Origin: CAZRHH01 sp964599885 | Lineage (GTDB): Bacteria; Chloroflexota; Dehalococcoidia; DSTF01; JACRBR01 | Length of the DNA stretch: 36,004 bases | Assembly: GCA_964599885.1 (NCBI GenBank) | Contig: CAZRHH010000026.1 | Span: 1-36,004, forward strand | Direction: 5' to 3' | Shown here: one piece after another, positions 8,111 to 17,500 of the stretch | Numbering within the stretch: position 1 is the first letter of the stretch | Layout of the letters: the number at the start of each line of letters is the position of its first letter | The notes under the pieces: model-generated | Seen by the model: the letters and a program-made list of their open reading frames with translations, nothing else | Database searches by the model: none | What the model was told of the DNA's origin: nothing | Program-made: the position numbers and the translations under genes

Positions 8111-8244
8111 CTACTCAGTTTTCGAGATGACCGCTCGCCCAAAGAGGAATCGCGGTCAATGCCCGCAATCCCCAATCTAGCCCATACGTCTCTGCCGGGC
8201 AGAAATCTGCGCGCTGGTGCTATTTCAGCGGTTTGCGCCATCTG

Positions 8245-8332
8245 TTGAACCCGCGCGCTTTCACGACTATGCCCACACGTTCATGATTCTGGTATTTTTC
8301 CCTTGAACTTTGCCCAAACCTTCACGTATCAT
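8245..8332 (+). promoter_or_regulatory. Tandem sigma70-like promoters with TTCACG repeats, driving ietAS
   Basis: Two promoters of the same design lie 58 bases apart: TTGAAC (8245-8250), 17 bases, TATGCC (8268-8273); and TTGAAC (8303-8308), 18 bases, TATCAT (8327-8332). The second would start transcription near 8339, about 23 bases before the GTG of ietA. The hexamer TTCACG occurs within both spacers (8260-8265, 8321-8326) and again at 8342-8347 beside the ribosome binding site, so it is a candidate operator. Autoregulation by the helix-turn-helix tail of the ATPase is a possible reading. Confidence 0.55.
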
Positions 8333-8361
8333 GGCCTCATGTTCACGAAAGGGGGTCGGCT

Positions 8362-9507
8362 GTGCAGCATCTTCCTGAGGTTTTAAAGCTGGTCGAGGGT
8401 GGGATTCAACGCGACCCGGTAAAGGTCAGCCGCTACGTTGAACTCTTGGCGTCCAAGTTGGACCGTGACGGAGATGGCAAGTCCGCTGCACTCTTGCGCA
8501 AGTCGGTCAAGGCCGTGAAGTCGAACGGGTTACACGCGGCAGACATTTCCACGAAGGCCGCGCTGCCGGTGGACGCTGAGTCGAGAGTTTCCCTCGCGCA
8601 AGTCAGTTATCCGTTAGTCGATGAAACGCAGCTGGTTCTCGACGCGCACGCGCGGCACGCGCTCGACGATTTTATTACCGGCTACCGACGCCAAGACGAA
8701 CTGCTCTCCGCTGGCTTGAGTAGCCCCGGCCATGTCCTGCTGCATGGTCCGCCCGGATGCGGGAAAACGCAGGCCGCGACCTATGTCGCTGCATCGCTGG
8801 GCTTGCCCTTGGTCACGGCGCGACTCGACGGTCTGATTTCCTCTTTCGTTGGCAGCACAGCGAAGAACCTGCGCGCCCTGTTCGAGTTTGTCGAGAAGAC
8901 GCCGTGCGTCCTCTTCCTGGACGAGTTCGATGCCGTAGCGAAGATGCGCGACGACCCGCATGAGTTGGGTGAGCTAAAGCGCGTCGTCAATAGCCTGCTA
9001 CAGAACATCGACTTTCTGCCCGCTGGCACGGCTGTCATCGCCGCGACTAATCATGAGCATTTGCTCGACCCGGCGGTATGGCGAAGGTTCGAGTTTCACA
9101 TCGAGATAGGTCTACCAGCAGAGGCGTCGCGGCGGGCGCTTTTTGAGGCGTACTTGCCGGGGACGAAGCGCGGAGCGCTAGACCTCGACGTGCTTGCAGC
9201 CATCAGCGACGGGATGACGCCCGCGACAATCCAGCGAGCCTGTGAACTAATGTCGCGCGAGATGACCCTCGAACGCCGGAAAAAGATGGACCTTGAGCAA
9301 GTAGTGGGGGCGTTACTGAGGGTTGCAGGTCGAAGTCGGGACGATGGAACCACCCCTCCCTGGCCCACAGAACTCGAAGCGCAAATACGAGTTCTCCGGG
9401 AACGGAACTCACAGCTGTTCACCTACGACGTTATTTCGCGCGTGCTCGGGGTAAGCACCGGAAAGATTAGCAACGTGCTGCGAGAGAAGGCGGTGGTCGA
9501 TGCCTGA
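8362..9507 (+). CDS. ietA: AAA+ ATPase of an IetAS-type system (IetA-like)
   Basis: 381 residues. The N-terminal helical region (1-85) precedes one AAA+ module: Walker A GPPGCGKT (129-136), Walker B VLFLDEFD (183-190), sensor 1 AATNH around Asn230 and arginine-finger region WRRFEF (240-245). The C-terminal tail (about 350-376, YDVISRVLGVSTGKISNVLR) looks like a helix-turn-helix. GTG at 8362 follows AAAGGGGG. The stop lies inside the start region of the subtilase gene, with an 8-base overlap. In the IetAS pair, described from Agrobacterium Ti plasmids as a toxin-antitoxin system and later as anti-phage, IetA is the ATPase/antitoxin and IetS the protease/toxin. The family match is by domain architecture and gene pairing; activity is inferred. 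Confidence 0.8.
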   Translation: MQHLPEVLKLVEGGIQRDPVKVSRYVELLASKLDRDGDGKSAALLRKSVKAVKSNGLHAADISTKAALPVDAESRVSLAQVSYPLVDETQLVLDAHARHALDDFITGYRRQDELLSAGLSSPGHVLLHGPPGCGKTQAATYVAASLGLPLVTARLDGLISSFVGSTAKNLRALFEFVEKTPCVLFLDEFDAVAKMRDDPHELGELKRVVNSLLQNIDFLPAGTAVIAATNHEHLLDPAVWRRFEFHIEIGLPAEASRRALFEAYLPGTKRGALDLDVLAAISDGMTPATIQRACELMSREMTLERRKKMDLEQVVGALLRVAGRSRDDGTTPPWPTELEAQIRVLRERNSQLFTYDVISRVLGVSTGKISNVLREKAVVDA

Positions 9508-11797
9508 CGAACTGTTCCCGATAAAAGTCATTCTTCCTCACCCAGACTTCCAAGTGCGCGACCAGCCAGGTGGCACGCCACGAAAAATCTTCGGTGACGT
9601 GACGCCGGTCGTTCGTGGTTCGCTGGGGGCGCAGCTCGCGACGGTGCAAGAGGTATACAGCCGTGAGTTCGCTGAGCGACCGTTGATTCCCGCCGTAGCG
9701 AAGGTTCGCTTGAAAGAAGATGCACTTGCTAAGAGTCACCGCCCAAACAGGCTTCTCACTCCTGATTCTTGTCCGGTCATCGCTGGGGGCACGTTTCGCG
9801 AACTCTTCGTCCGAGTCACTCCGGCGGGCCTAACCGAACTGCGCCGACGCATCGCTACGGATGACACACACGAGGGCAAGGCAAACATCTCGACCATCGC
9901 CGAGTTTAGTCCAATCTCATCTGCAGACCGCCTTGGCGTTGAGGGCGACGATGCGGTCCAACAGATTGCGCGCCGCGTCGAGGAAGACGGCGTGCTGAAG
10001 GTGCAGTTGTTCGACCATCAGGATGAAGGCATCAATCGTGAAGTTGCGGATGACTTCCGTGTGTTTCTCCGCTCGATAGGGTCGCAACTGCGGGATTCGA
10101 GGCAATACACGCACGACCTCGTGGTCCACTTCGTGTCGGCGAGGGGCGACCAGCTTTCCGAAATCGCAAGCCATCCCGGAGTACGGCGTGCCAGCGTCGT
10201 CCCTCGGTTCTACGCGCTGAGGCACGCTTCCATTCCTGTGACCGATGCGACAACAACGGCGCTCCCCCTGCCGGATGCGCTTGCGGAGTATCCCATTGTA
10301 GGCATTGTTGATTCGGGTATCGCTGCTTCCTGCGGTCCTCTTCTGCCGTGGGTGGCAGACACCGAAGTCTTTGTGGTGGCCGCAGAGCAAAACCGCGAGC
10401 ACGGAACGTTCGTCGGGGGTTTGGTTGCGTTCGCGTCGGATGTGAATCTGGTTGGGGTCGCCGACATTGGTGGTCCTTGCCGTCTGCTCGACGTTATCGC
10501 GATGCCGAATCATGATGTGACAAAGGGCCCGGTGGGAGTGCTCAGTGAGCCAACGTTGGTGGGGATACTGCGCGATGTAGTCCCGCGCTATCGTGACCGT
10601 GTCCGCGTCTGGAACCTTTCTCTCGGCTCGGACGACCTGTGCCAGGACTCTGCCTTCAGCGACCTCGCCAAGACTCTTGATGACATTCAGCGAGAATACG
10701 ACGTTCAGTTCGTGCTAGCTGCTGGCAATTTCGTGGATGAAGCACGCACCTGGCCGCCACAAGCCACCATCGGAGAACGCGACCGCATTTGCGCTCCGGC
10801 TGACTCGGTCATTTCGCTCACTGTGGGCGCACTTGCGCACGCTCAGAGCCTACAAAGCGTCGTGAGCATCAACGAACCGTCCCCGTTTTCTCGGCGTGGC
10901 CCCGGCCCGAGCTACATCGTGAAGCCTGAAATTGTCCAGTACGGTGGCAACTGTGACGACTCATTCCGCTATCAGACTACGGGCGTTCGTTCACTTGATA
11001 CGGCGGCACGTGTTGCGGAAGACATCGGTACCAGCTTCGCCACGCCTCTCGCTTCGGCCTTGCTTGCGAACGTAATCAATGCCCTCGACCCCGCGCCGTC
11101 GATGAACCTTGCGAAGGCGCTCGTTGTTCATAGTGCGGGATACCCTACCGCGCCGGGCGAAGGCGACATCAACTACTTCGGGTTCGGTCGGCCTTCTGGC
11201 TTCGACGCCATCATCAACTCGACGCAGTCGTCGGCGACCCTCATCTTCGAGGACGTGTTGCAACCGGGTCACCATCTTGAACTCGACCCTTTTCCTTTCC
11301 CCGCGTGTCTCATTCAGGACGGGAAGAGCACCGGAAGAATCAAGATGACGCTTGTATATACACCACCCCTGGACTCGAACTATGGTCTTGAGTACTGTCG
11401 CGCCAACGTAAGCGCATCCTTGGGCACATGGGGGCCTAAGCGAGATAAGGACGACGGCTCCCTGATGTACGTCCGGCAGGTACCACCTGACCCGAAGTTG
11501 GCGCGTGGCGCTTACGAGGAAGAGTTGGTGAAGCACGGGTTCAAGTGGTGCCCCGTGAAGAGTTACCGTCGAGAGTTCCGCAAGGGTGTGAGCGCGGACA
11601 CTTGGCGGCTTGTCGTGGAGCTGCTGCACAGGGCTGGCGAAGCGCCATCGCCCCAGCCTTTCGCGCTCGTGGTAACCGTGAGTGGCGACGACGGGCAGCC
11701 CGTGTATGACGACATGGTCACGGCCCTTCGGACCTACGCCACTCAGGACCTCGCACTCAAGGCGACCGTCAGGCAGCGCATCCGGGCGACGGCTTGA
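9500..11797 (+). CDS. ietS: Subtilisin-like serine protease of an IetAS-type system (IetS-like)
   Basis: 765 residues, an S8 peptidase with catalytic Asp271 (GIVDSGIA), His301 (EHGTFVGGL), oxyanion Asn410 (VLAAGNF) and Ser512 (GTSFATPLASA). About 260 residues precede the protease domain and about 220 follow it. No signal peptide is seen, so it should act in the cytoplasm, unlike most subtilases. That fits the IetS role as an intracellular toxin or effector held in check by its ATPase partner. ATG at 9500 overlaps the last codons of the ATPase gene, so translation is coupled and the ratio fixed. The gene ends four bases before the convergent stop of the HsdR relic, which suggests the cassette's right edge is at that point. 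Confidence 0.85.
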   Translation: MPDELFPIKVILPHPDFQVRDQPGGTPRKIFGDVTPVVRGSLGAQLATVQEVYSREFAERPLIPAVAKVRLKEDALAKSHRPNRLLTPDSCPVIAGGTFRELFVRVTPAGLTELRRRIATDDTHEGKANISTIAEFSPISSADRLGVEGDDAVQQIARRVEEDGVLKVQLFDHQDEGINREVADDFRVFLRSIGSQLRDSRQYTHDLVVHFVSARGDQLSEIASHPGVRRASVVPRFYALRHASIPVTDATTTALPLPDALAEYPIVGIVDSGIAASCGPLLPWVADTEVFVVAAEQNREHGTFVGGLVAFASDVNLVGVADIGGPCRLLDVIAMPNHDVTKGPVGVLSEPTLVGILRDVVPRYRDRVRVWNLSLGSDDLCQDSAFSDLAKTLDDIQREYDVQFVLAAGNFVDEARTWPPQATIGERDRICAPADSVISLTVGALAHAQSLQSVVSINEPSPFSRRGPGPSYIVKPEIVQYGGNCDDSFRYQTTGVRSLDTAARVAEDIGTSFATPLASALLANVINALDPAPSMNLAKALVVHSAGYPTAPGEGDINYFGFGRPSGFDAIINSTQSSATLIFEDVLQPGHHLELDPFPFPACLIQDGKSTGRIKMTLVYTPPLDSNYGLEYCRANVSASLGTWGPKRDKDDGSLMYVRQVPPDPKLARGAYEEELVKHGFKWCPVKSYRREFRKGVSADTWRLVVELLHRAGEAPSPQPFALVVTVSGDDGQPVYDDMVTALRTYATQDLALKATVRQRIRATA

Positions 11798-11801
11798 TAA
11801 G

Positions 11802-12189
11802 TCACTGCGCGTAGACACTCCCGCCGCCGCCGTAGTACGAATCGTAGACGTGGTCGTACACGAGGTTGCATTTCTTCGTCCACAGCACCGGGACATATGT
11901 CTCGGGAAGACGGTCCGAGTTGCTCTTCAATGGCAACACGCACAGCGGCGCGTGACTGTTGGCGCTTGCGCCAGTCGAGCACCAGCTTCTCGTGCTTGAG
12001 CGTGTTGAGCAGTTCCTGCGCCTTCACGTCCTGCTCTTCCTTCTTGGTCAGCGTCGGGTCAGGCTTCGTGATCAGGTCGAAGATTGCCAGTTCCTCTTCC
12101 GTTAGTTGCTCGGCGATGTGGCGCTGCTCTTCCTCGCTGAGCGCCTGCGCGAACTCGGTGAGCTGCTTGAAGAACTGCTCCGCCCTCAT
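11802..12189 (-). pseudogene. hsdR: HsdR C-terminal relic (type I restriction subunit)
   Basis: Only the extreme C-terminal helical part of a type I restriction enzyme R subunit remains, about 128 residues of a protein normally near 1000. It reads EEEQRHIAEQLTEEELAIFD, then KLVLDWRKRQQSRAAVRVAI, and after a one-base insertion near 11912 continues as LPETYVPVLWTKKCNLVYDH and VYDSYYGGGG to TGA at 11802-11804. Motor and nuclease domains are absent. An in-frame TAG lies just upstream of ATG 12189, so nothing longer is encoded. GGAAGGA precedes that ATG, so a short product could be made, but it would not be a restriction enzyme. It shows that a type I system once occupied this locus. Bases 12190-12368 hold no further recognisable HsdR sequence. 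Confidence 0.8.
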
Positions 12190-12368
12190 TCCTTCCTACT
12201 GCCGTACGTTGCTCGATCTCAATGGTTCGAGCCCAGCGACCACGGAGCAGCTTACAGTGGCCGGTGCCGTGTTGGACTCAGGATTCGATTTCAAGAGCTA
12301 GGCGCGGCGCGCCGGGTGCCGGACGATATTGGCTAACAGAAACGAGAGGCCAGCCCCCTGCGTTGGCG

Positions 12369-13301
12369 CTACGCGCCGATGGCCTCGGCGACCTTCGCCC
12401 ACCCACTGTCCTGCTCGCCTTCGAGACGCCGAAGGTAGATCGACGTCACCTGCAACGACGAGTGGTCGAGGAAACGAGAGACGTTCTCGATGCTCTCCCC
12501 TGCATCGCGGCGGAGCTTCGCCGCCGAGTGGCGGAAGATGTGCACGCCAGCCAGCGGCAGCCCCGCCGCCTTCAAGTAGCGGCGGAGATTCCCGTAGAAC
12601 GTGCCGGACGTTACTCCGCCGTCCCGCGCGCTGGACGGCCACAACGACGCATCCGGCGCCATGGTCGCGATGTCCCGCCCGAACGCCCACAGCGCCGCGG
12701 TGAGCGCCACGTACGCGGGCTCCGGCAGCTCCCGCTTCCCCTGCTTGTTCCCTTTGCCGCGGTATCGGTACCACGTCCGCCCGTCCTCGTGCGTGAGGTC
12801 GCCAACGACCATGTTTAGCACCTCGGCGCGACGTCGGCCGGTCAGCGTCAGCGTCAGGATGATCGCGCGATCGCGCAGCCCCACCGGCGTCTCTGGGATC
12901 ACGGTGAGGAGCCGACGGATGTCGTCGGCGCTGAGGCCGCGCGGCGGCGCCACCTGCACGCGCGGGCGTTCGAGCGCGTCGCAGGGGTTGGACGAGACGA
13001 TGTCCATGCGGATCAGGAAGCGGTAGAAGGAGCTGAGGCAGGCGAGCCGCGCGCCGATCGTCACGGATGACGGTTGCTTGCCCGAGAGTCCGACGCCGTA
13101 TCCCCAGGCGAAGACCTCCGGGCTCGTGACGCGATCCGGCGGCTTACCGACGGTGCCGAAGAAGTGCTGCAGCATGCGGCTGTAGCCCTCGACGGTGCGG
13201 CGGCTGCCGCTACGGCGCTCCTTCTCGGCGAGGAACGCGTAGAGGCTGCGGTCCCAGCCCTCGGCAGTTTTGTCGAACGTGGTGATCGTTTGCATGGTCA
13301 T
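12369..13301 (-). CDS. Tyrosine recombinase / site-specific integrase
   Basis: 310 residues with a SAM-like core-binding domain (about 12-110) and a catalytic domain. Catalytic set: Arg157 (TGRRRAEVL), Lys183 (YRGKGNKQGKREL), His254 and Arg257 (HIFRHSAAK), His280 (FLDHSS) and nucleophile Tyr289 (TSIYLRR). Length and lack of an arm-binding N-terminal domain are closer to XerC/D than to lambda integrase. Two in-frame ATGs (13301, 13295) share the purine-rich GAGGAGGGGG; 13295 has more usual spacing. Directly upstream is one copy of a 35-base repeat that also contains a TTGACT -35-like hexamer for this strand. All catalytic residues are present, so it may be active. Its natural target could be the tRNA-Leu half at 7500 or the repeat beside it. 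Confidence 0.88.
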   Translation of the reverse strand: MTMQTITTFDKTAEGWDRSLYAFLAEKERRSGSRRTVEGYSRMLQHFFGTVGKPPDRVTSPEVFAWGYGVGLSGKQPSSVTIGARLACLSSFYRFLIRMDIVSSNPCDALERPRVQVAPPRGLSADDIRRLLTVIPETPVGLRDRAIILTLTLTGRRRAEVLNMVVGDLTHEDGRTWYRYRGKGNKQGKRELPEPAYVALTAALWAFGRDIATMAPDASLWPSSARDGGVTSGTFYGNLRRYLKAAGLPLAGVHIFRHSAAKLRRDAGESIENVSRFLDHSSLQVTSIYLRRLEGEQDSGWAKVAEAIGA

Positions 13302-13321
13302 GCCCCCTCCTCGAAGGCGTC

Positions 13322-13356
13322 ACCATGATTGCGTCGTGTGCGACGAAGTCAAGCTG
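13322..13356. repeat. 35-base repeat, copy A, upstream of the integrase
   Basis: Identical at 29 of 35 aligned bases (no gaps) to 14527-14561, in the same orientation 1205 bases away. The centre is an imperfect palindrome, on the minus strand GACTTCGTCG-CACA-CGACGCAATC, whose arms match at 8 of 10 positions. This is the layout of a tyrosine-recombinase core site. It also contains TTGACT with an ATCATG 17 bases on, a possible integrase promoter. Confidence 0.6.
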
Positions 13357-13425
13357 CTAGCATTCCGTTAGCGGCTATTATCAGGACCGCGCTCGCATCC
13401 AAACGCAATAGTGGAGGAAGTGACC

Positions 13426-14464
13426 GTGATCGAACTGAAAAGGCGGACAGCCAGTCGATTGGTAGATGCCGCCATCAGGCGGGTGGTCGGCCTGTTCGAA
13501 TCTCGGTTCGCTGGACGAGTGCGGGGTTATTACCTGACCGGAAGCCAAACCGATGGATCTGCCGTTCCTACGAGCGATGTGGACATCGGAGTCTTGTTCC
13601 AGCTGGATTGGCTAGATCCAGCCGAGCGCGCCGCGGCGGAGAGTTTGTCCTCGCAACTCAACGGCGAAAGTCTTCGGGGCGAGGCAGGCCACGAAATAGC
13701 TCTCGACGTCCAAACGGATGCCGAAGCCACAATCAATCCTGTATTCGCGGTCAGCGTCACGCGAGACACGTGGACCGTATTCGGTGATGCTCCTCGAGTC
13801 GAGCAGCCAGACTTCGAAGAGTACGTCAGATGCCTGATCAACGGCGCGTGCTGGTATATCGCCAAGCTCCGAAGTCAAACCTCACCTGAACGAGTCCTCA
13901 AAGTTCCCAGTCGATTGGCCTTTCCCGGGCCAGGAATTCTTCGGATATGAAATGGGAGACCTGAAGGCGATTGACGGCAGCGCCGTGAAGAATACTAAGT
14001 CACTCGTGCAGACCACGCTGCGCTGTGCCTCAGCGCTCGTCGCTATGAAGCTTGGAGTGTCTGTCCCTAACACATCAGTCTGCAGGCAGCATCTACCCGA
14101 ATGCGGCGCGCCGGATGCGGGGCTCCTTGCAGACCTTTACGAAAAGTGCCGCGACGCCTGGCAATACCTCGTGCCAGCGGATGGTGAACGGGATGAACTG
14201 CGCTCACTCTGCCGCAGAGTTCTTGCGTTCGAGAACTACGCGTTGGACACATTCCGCGATCAGTTCAGCGATGCCCTGTTGAGCGGCGACCCCCACAAAC
14301 AGCTGTGGGCTGCCAATGCTTTGAGCGCGGTCGTATACACGGACGATCAGACGATCCACGCGCTGCGAGGTGTCGCTCCCGGATCAGACGAGCGTCTAGT
14401 GTCGGCTGTCGCGAATGCACTGGTGCTGATAGGACAAAATGGAGCCAAGGGAACCCCGTCATGA
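13426..14464 (+). pseudogene. Nucleotidyltransferase-domain protein split by a frameshift
   Basis: The first frame (GTG 13426, after GGAGGAAG, to TGA 13948-13950) encodes the catalytic fold GYYLTGSQTDGSAVPTSDVD, the G-S...D-x-D signature of minimal and antibiotic-type nucleotidyltransferases, then CLINGACWYIAKL. The second frame, open from about 13889, continues the protein as KFPVDWPFPGQEFFGYE, then a helical part (CRDAWQYLVPAD, ALDTFRDQF) ending at 14464. A single shift near 13885-13920 would restore about 345 residues. As written, the first frame stops and an ATG follows one base later (TGAAATG), so two coupled polypeptides are also possible. Target unknown. The gene lies between the two 35-base repeats like cassette cargo. 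Confidence 0.65.
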
Positions 14465-14526
14465 AGGGCTCGAGCCAATCTGAGCATCATGATAGGTGCC
14501 GGCCGCGCAGCTTGGCCTCGGGGCAC

Positions 14527-14561
14527 ACCATATTCGCGTCGTGTCGGACGAAGTCAAGCGG
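14527..14561. repeat. 35-base repeat, copy B, after the nucleotidyltransferase
   Basis: Second copy of the element at 13322-13356 (29 of 35 identical, same orientation). No gene on either strand starts at a place that would make this copy a promoter, which favours a recombination or boundary role. It sits between the nucleotidyltransferase and the stop of the helicase gene (14584). Confidence 0.6.
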
Positions 14562-14583
14562 ACGCGGCGTGAACTAAGTTCTG

Positions 14584-17500
14584 TCAATCGCCAACGAGGC
14601 CATCAGAGCAGATGATTCGCGTCACTTGGATCGCATCGGGGTCCGGCTCGTCGTCGCCATCGTCCGGCGGGTTTAGCTTGAATCGTTGCCTCAGCGCCTC
14701 CAGGCGCACAATCAGCGCTCGGCCCGTGAGTTCCATCTTGCGAACCTCCCCGAGTTCAGCCTGCACGTTGCTGTGCAGGTGATCGAGGAAGATGCGTTGC
14801 AAGACATCGATGCGTCGCTGCTCGTCGACGTCATCCGCCGCTTCGTCGATCGCTAGACGCAGGTGTTTCGAAAGATAACGCCGGATGCGGGTGTCGCGAC
14901 CGGGACGTCGAGCGCGGCCGAGGCGCGATGCGAAGTCGTCTCGGTACTGGCTGTACGCTGCCATCACCCGCTCGTTCGTGTCCGCGGGCAGTGGCGCGGC
15001 GCGCTCTTGTGGTCCGCACTCGATGGCGGACAGCAGTTGACCCGCGCTGATCGAGCGTGGCTTGCCGTCGGACGCGACCGCGTACGTGCCGGTGTGGTCG
15101 CCAGTACGAAACACGGCAACCGATTCACCAGGCTGCGGGTTCTCGAACGGATTGCTCACACCCGCGGCTTGTTTCAGCGTGGTCAGCGGGAGCTGGGCAC
15201 CCTCGATCTCAATCGCTTGCTGGATGAACCGCGAGCGCTCCAGCGTTTCCGCATCGGGCGTTCGCGTGCGGATCGCAGAGCGAATGCCGTCCGGCAGATT
15301 TGTGATCGTCGCCCACAGCTCCGGATCTTCCTGCTCAAGTCTCTGTAACAGGGCGATGCCGCGTTGGAACGAGGCCACTTCGTCGAGCACGTCACCGTCG
15401 CCATCGATGTCGACGCGCTTCTCGACGTAGATGCGATACATCGCGTCGGGGTTGAGCCGCTCGTCCGTGCTGAGCAACGGCGCGTCGAGGCCGATGAAGT
15501 CGTGGAAGGACTGAATGCGCCGCAACAGTCGTGCGGTGAGATCAAGTTCCTGATCGATGTTGGTATCCGGCCACATGTTGTGGATGTAGATCTCCGTGTG
15601 CTCCGTGCCGATGCGGTCGACGCGACCGAAGCGCTGGATGAACCGCACCGGATTCCAGTGCAGATCGTAGTTCAATACACGGTTACAGTCCTGCAGGTTC
15701 TGCCCTTCGCTGAGCACGTCCGTGGTGATCAAGATGCGAATCTCAGGCTGCACACCCTTCTCATTTGGGCGGAGATTCGCCTTTGGCGCGAAGCGCTTGA
15801 CGATGCTTTGCAGGCGATTCTTGTTGGCGCCGCTCACCATCGCAATGGTTGGGTCTTTTCCGTCGGCATTGAGACAGTCGTACAGGTAGCGCACGGTCGT
15901 CTCCGCCTCCGAGAAGATGATCAGCTTGCCCGACGCCACATCGTTGCGCGCGAGAAACTGACGCAGCACCTGTAGCTTGTCGTCGTCATCAGGCGTGATC
16001 GCGGCCGTGCGATCGTATACGTCCTTCAGCACCTCGTAGTCCGCGTCGAGTGCCGCACACCAGTCCGCGGTGTCAAAATCCGATGCTGCATGGACCAGCT
16101 TCGAGCGTCGCGCACGCGCCGCTTTTCGTCGCTCCTCCTCTTGCTGCAGCAGTTCGAGCAGTTCATCCGGGTCGAAGTTCTCGCCGTTCAGCAGGCGCGT
16201 CGCCGTCGCTCCGATCGGCACGAAGCCCTCGTCGAGCGCGGAGCGGAAGTTTCGGTTGCTCACCATCAGCACGTTAAGCGTCGAACGGAACGCGGCTACG
16301 CTCGACTCCAGCCGCTTGTACAGCAAATGCTTGATCAGCCCAGCGATGCGCTCGCCGGCACGCATGAGGTCGCGATAGGCGGGATCACCCTTTAGGTCCT
16401 CACGGAGATACTTGAGAGCGAGGTAACGCGCGCCGGTGTGCGCCGACAGCCGCTGCTTCAGCGCGTCGAACGACCCGGCCTTCGCGTACACCCGATCCAG
16501 GTTGTACTCCGGATTCTCGAGTCTCGGCTCCGGAAAGATCGCTGGCTTGCCAGCAATCTCGATCAGGTCGCCGTAGAGCTCCTTAATATCGCGGCGGCGG
16601 CGGCGAATGAACGTTGGGTTTAGCACGTCTTCGATCTTCGCCAACGGCACGGATGGTGGCGTCGGCGGCACGGGCTGCGCGAGCTTCTGTGCGCCCTTAG
16701 CCGCGCGCTGAAGCTCGTACGCCGCCGCATCGAGCTCCCAATTCTCCAGCTCGATGCGGTACGCGTACCACTTCTGCACCGCGCTGAAGTACTCCTCCAG
16801 GTGCAGCGGTTCCAGGGGAAGACCGTGGTTGAGGTCATCGAGGAACAGCCGCAACTGATAGTAGATGTCCTTCGGTCCGAGGTTTTGCGGCGTCGCGCTC
16901 AGCAGCACGGCCTTGTGCTCGCCGCCATCGAGATAATGTTGCAGCGCCCGGTAGCGGCGCGACGCGGCGTTACGGAAGTTGTGCGCTTCATCCACGAGCA
17001 CGGCGCCGCGATTCGGGTACGCCTCTTCGAGCACCACGCCATCGGCCGGTGCCTCCTCGTCGACGTATTCGAGCGCGTCTTCGTCGAATTGCAGGCCCGC
17101 CGGCGGCGCGATGCGCGACATCGAGACGACTTCCGCACCGAGCGCGAAGAGCTCGTTCGTGCGCTCCCACATCGGCACGAGGCCGGCCGGGCAGATGATC
17201 AGCGGCGGATACCGCTCGGTGTACTGCAACTGACGCAGCAGCTCGGCGCCGATGTACGTCTTGCCGAGCCCGACGACGTCGCCGATGAACACGCCGCCGT
17301 GCCGGTCGACGATGCCCAGCGCCGAACGCACCGCGTCGAGCTGGAAGTTCGCCAGCTCGGGACCGCCGCGGCGCGCCAGCTCCAGCTCCGGTGTGGCGAT
17401 CTGATCGCCGTACAGCTCGTACAGCGCCTTCAGGTACACGTGATACGGCGGCGTCTCGGCGAGCGCCCACGAGCGATCGAGTTCCTCGCCGATGTCCTGC

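Noticed and set aside
9917..10513. A 198-codon minus-strand frame inside ietS
   Set aside because: Lies antisense to the subtilase domain that carries Asp271 and His301; no own motifs.
13322..14561. Integron attC sites
   Set aside because: The repeats lack the attC R-box core and hairpin layout, and the recombinase lacks an integron-specific insertion; only a loose analogy remains.
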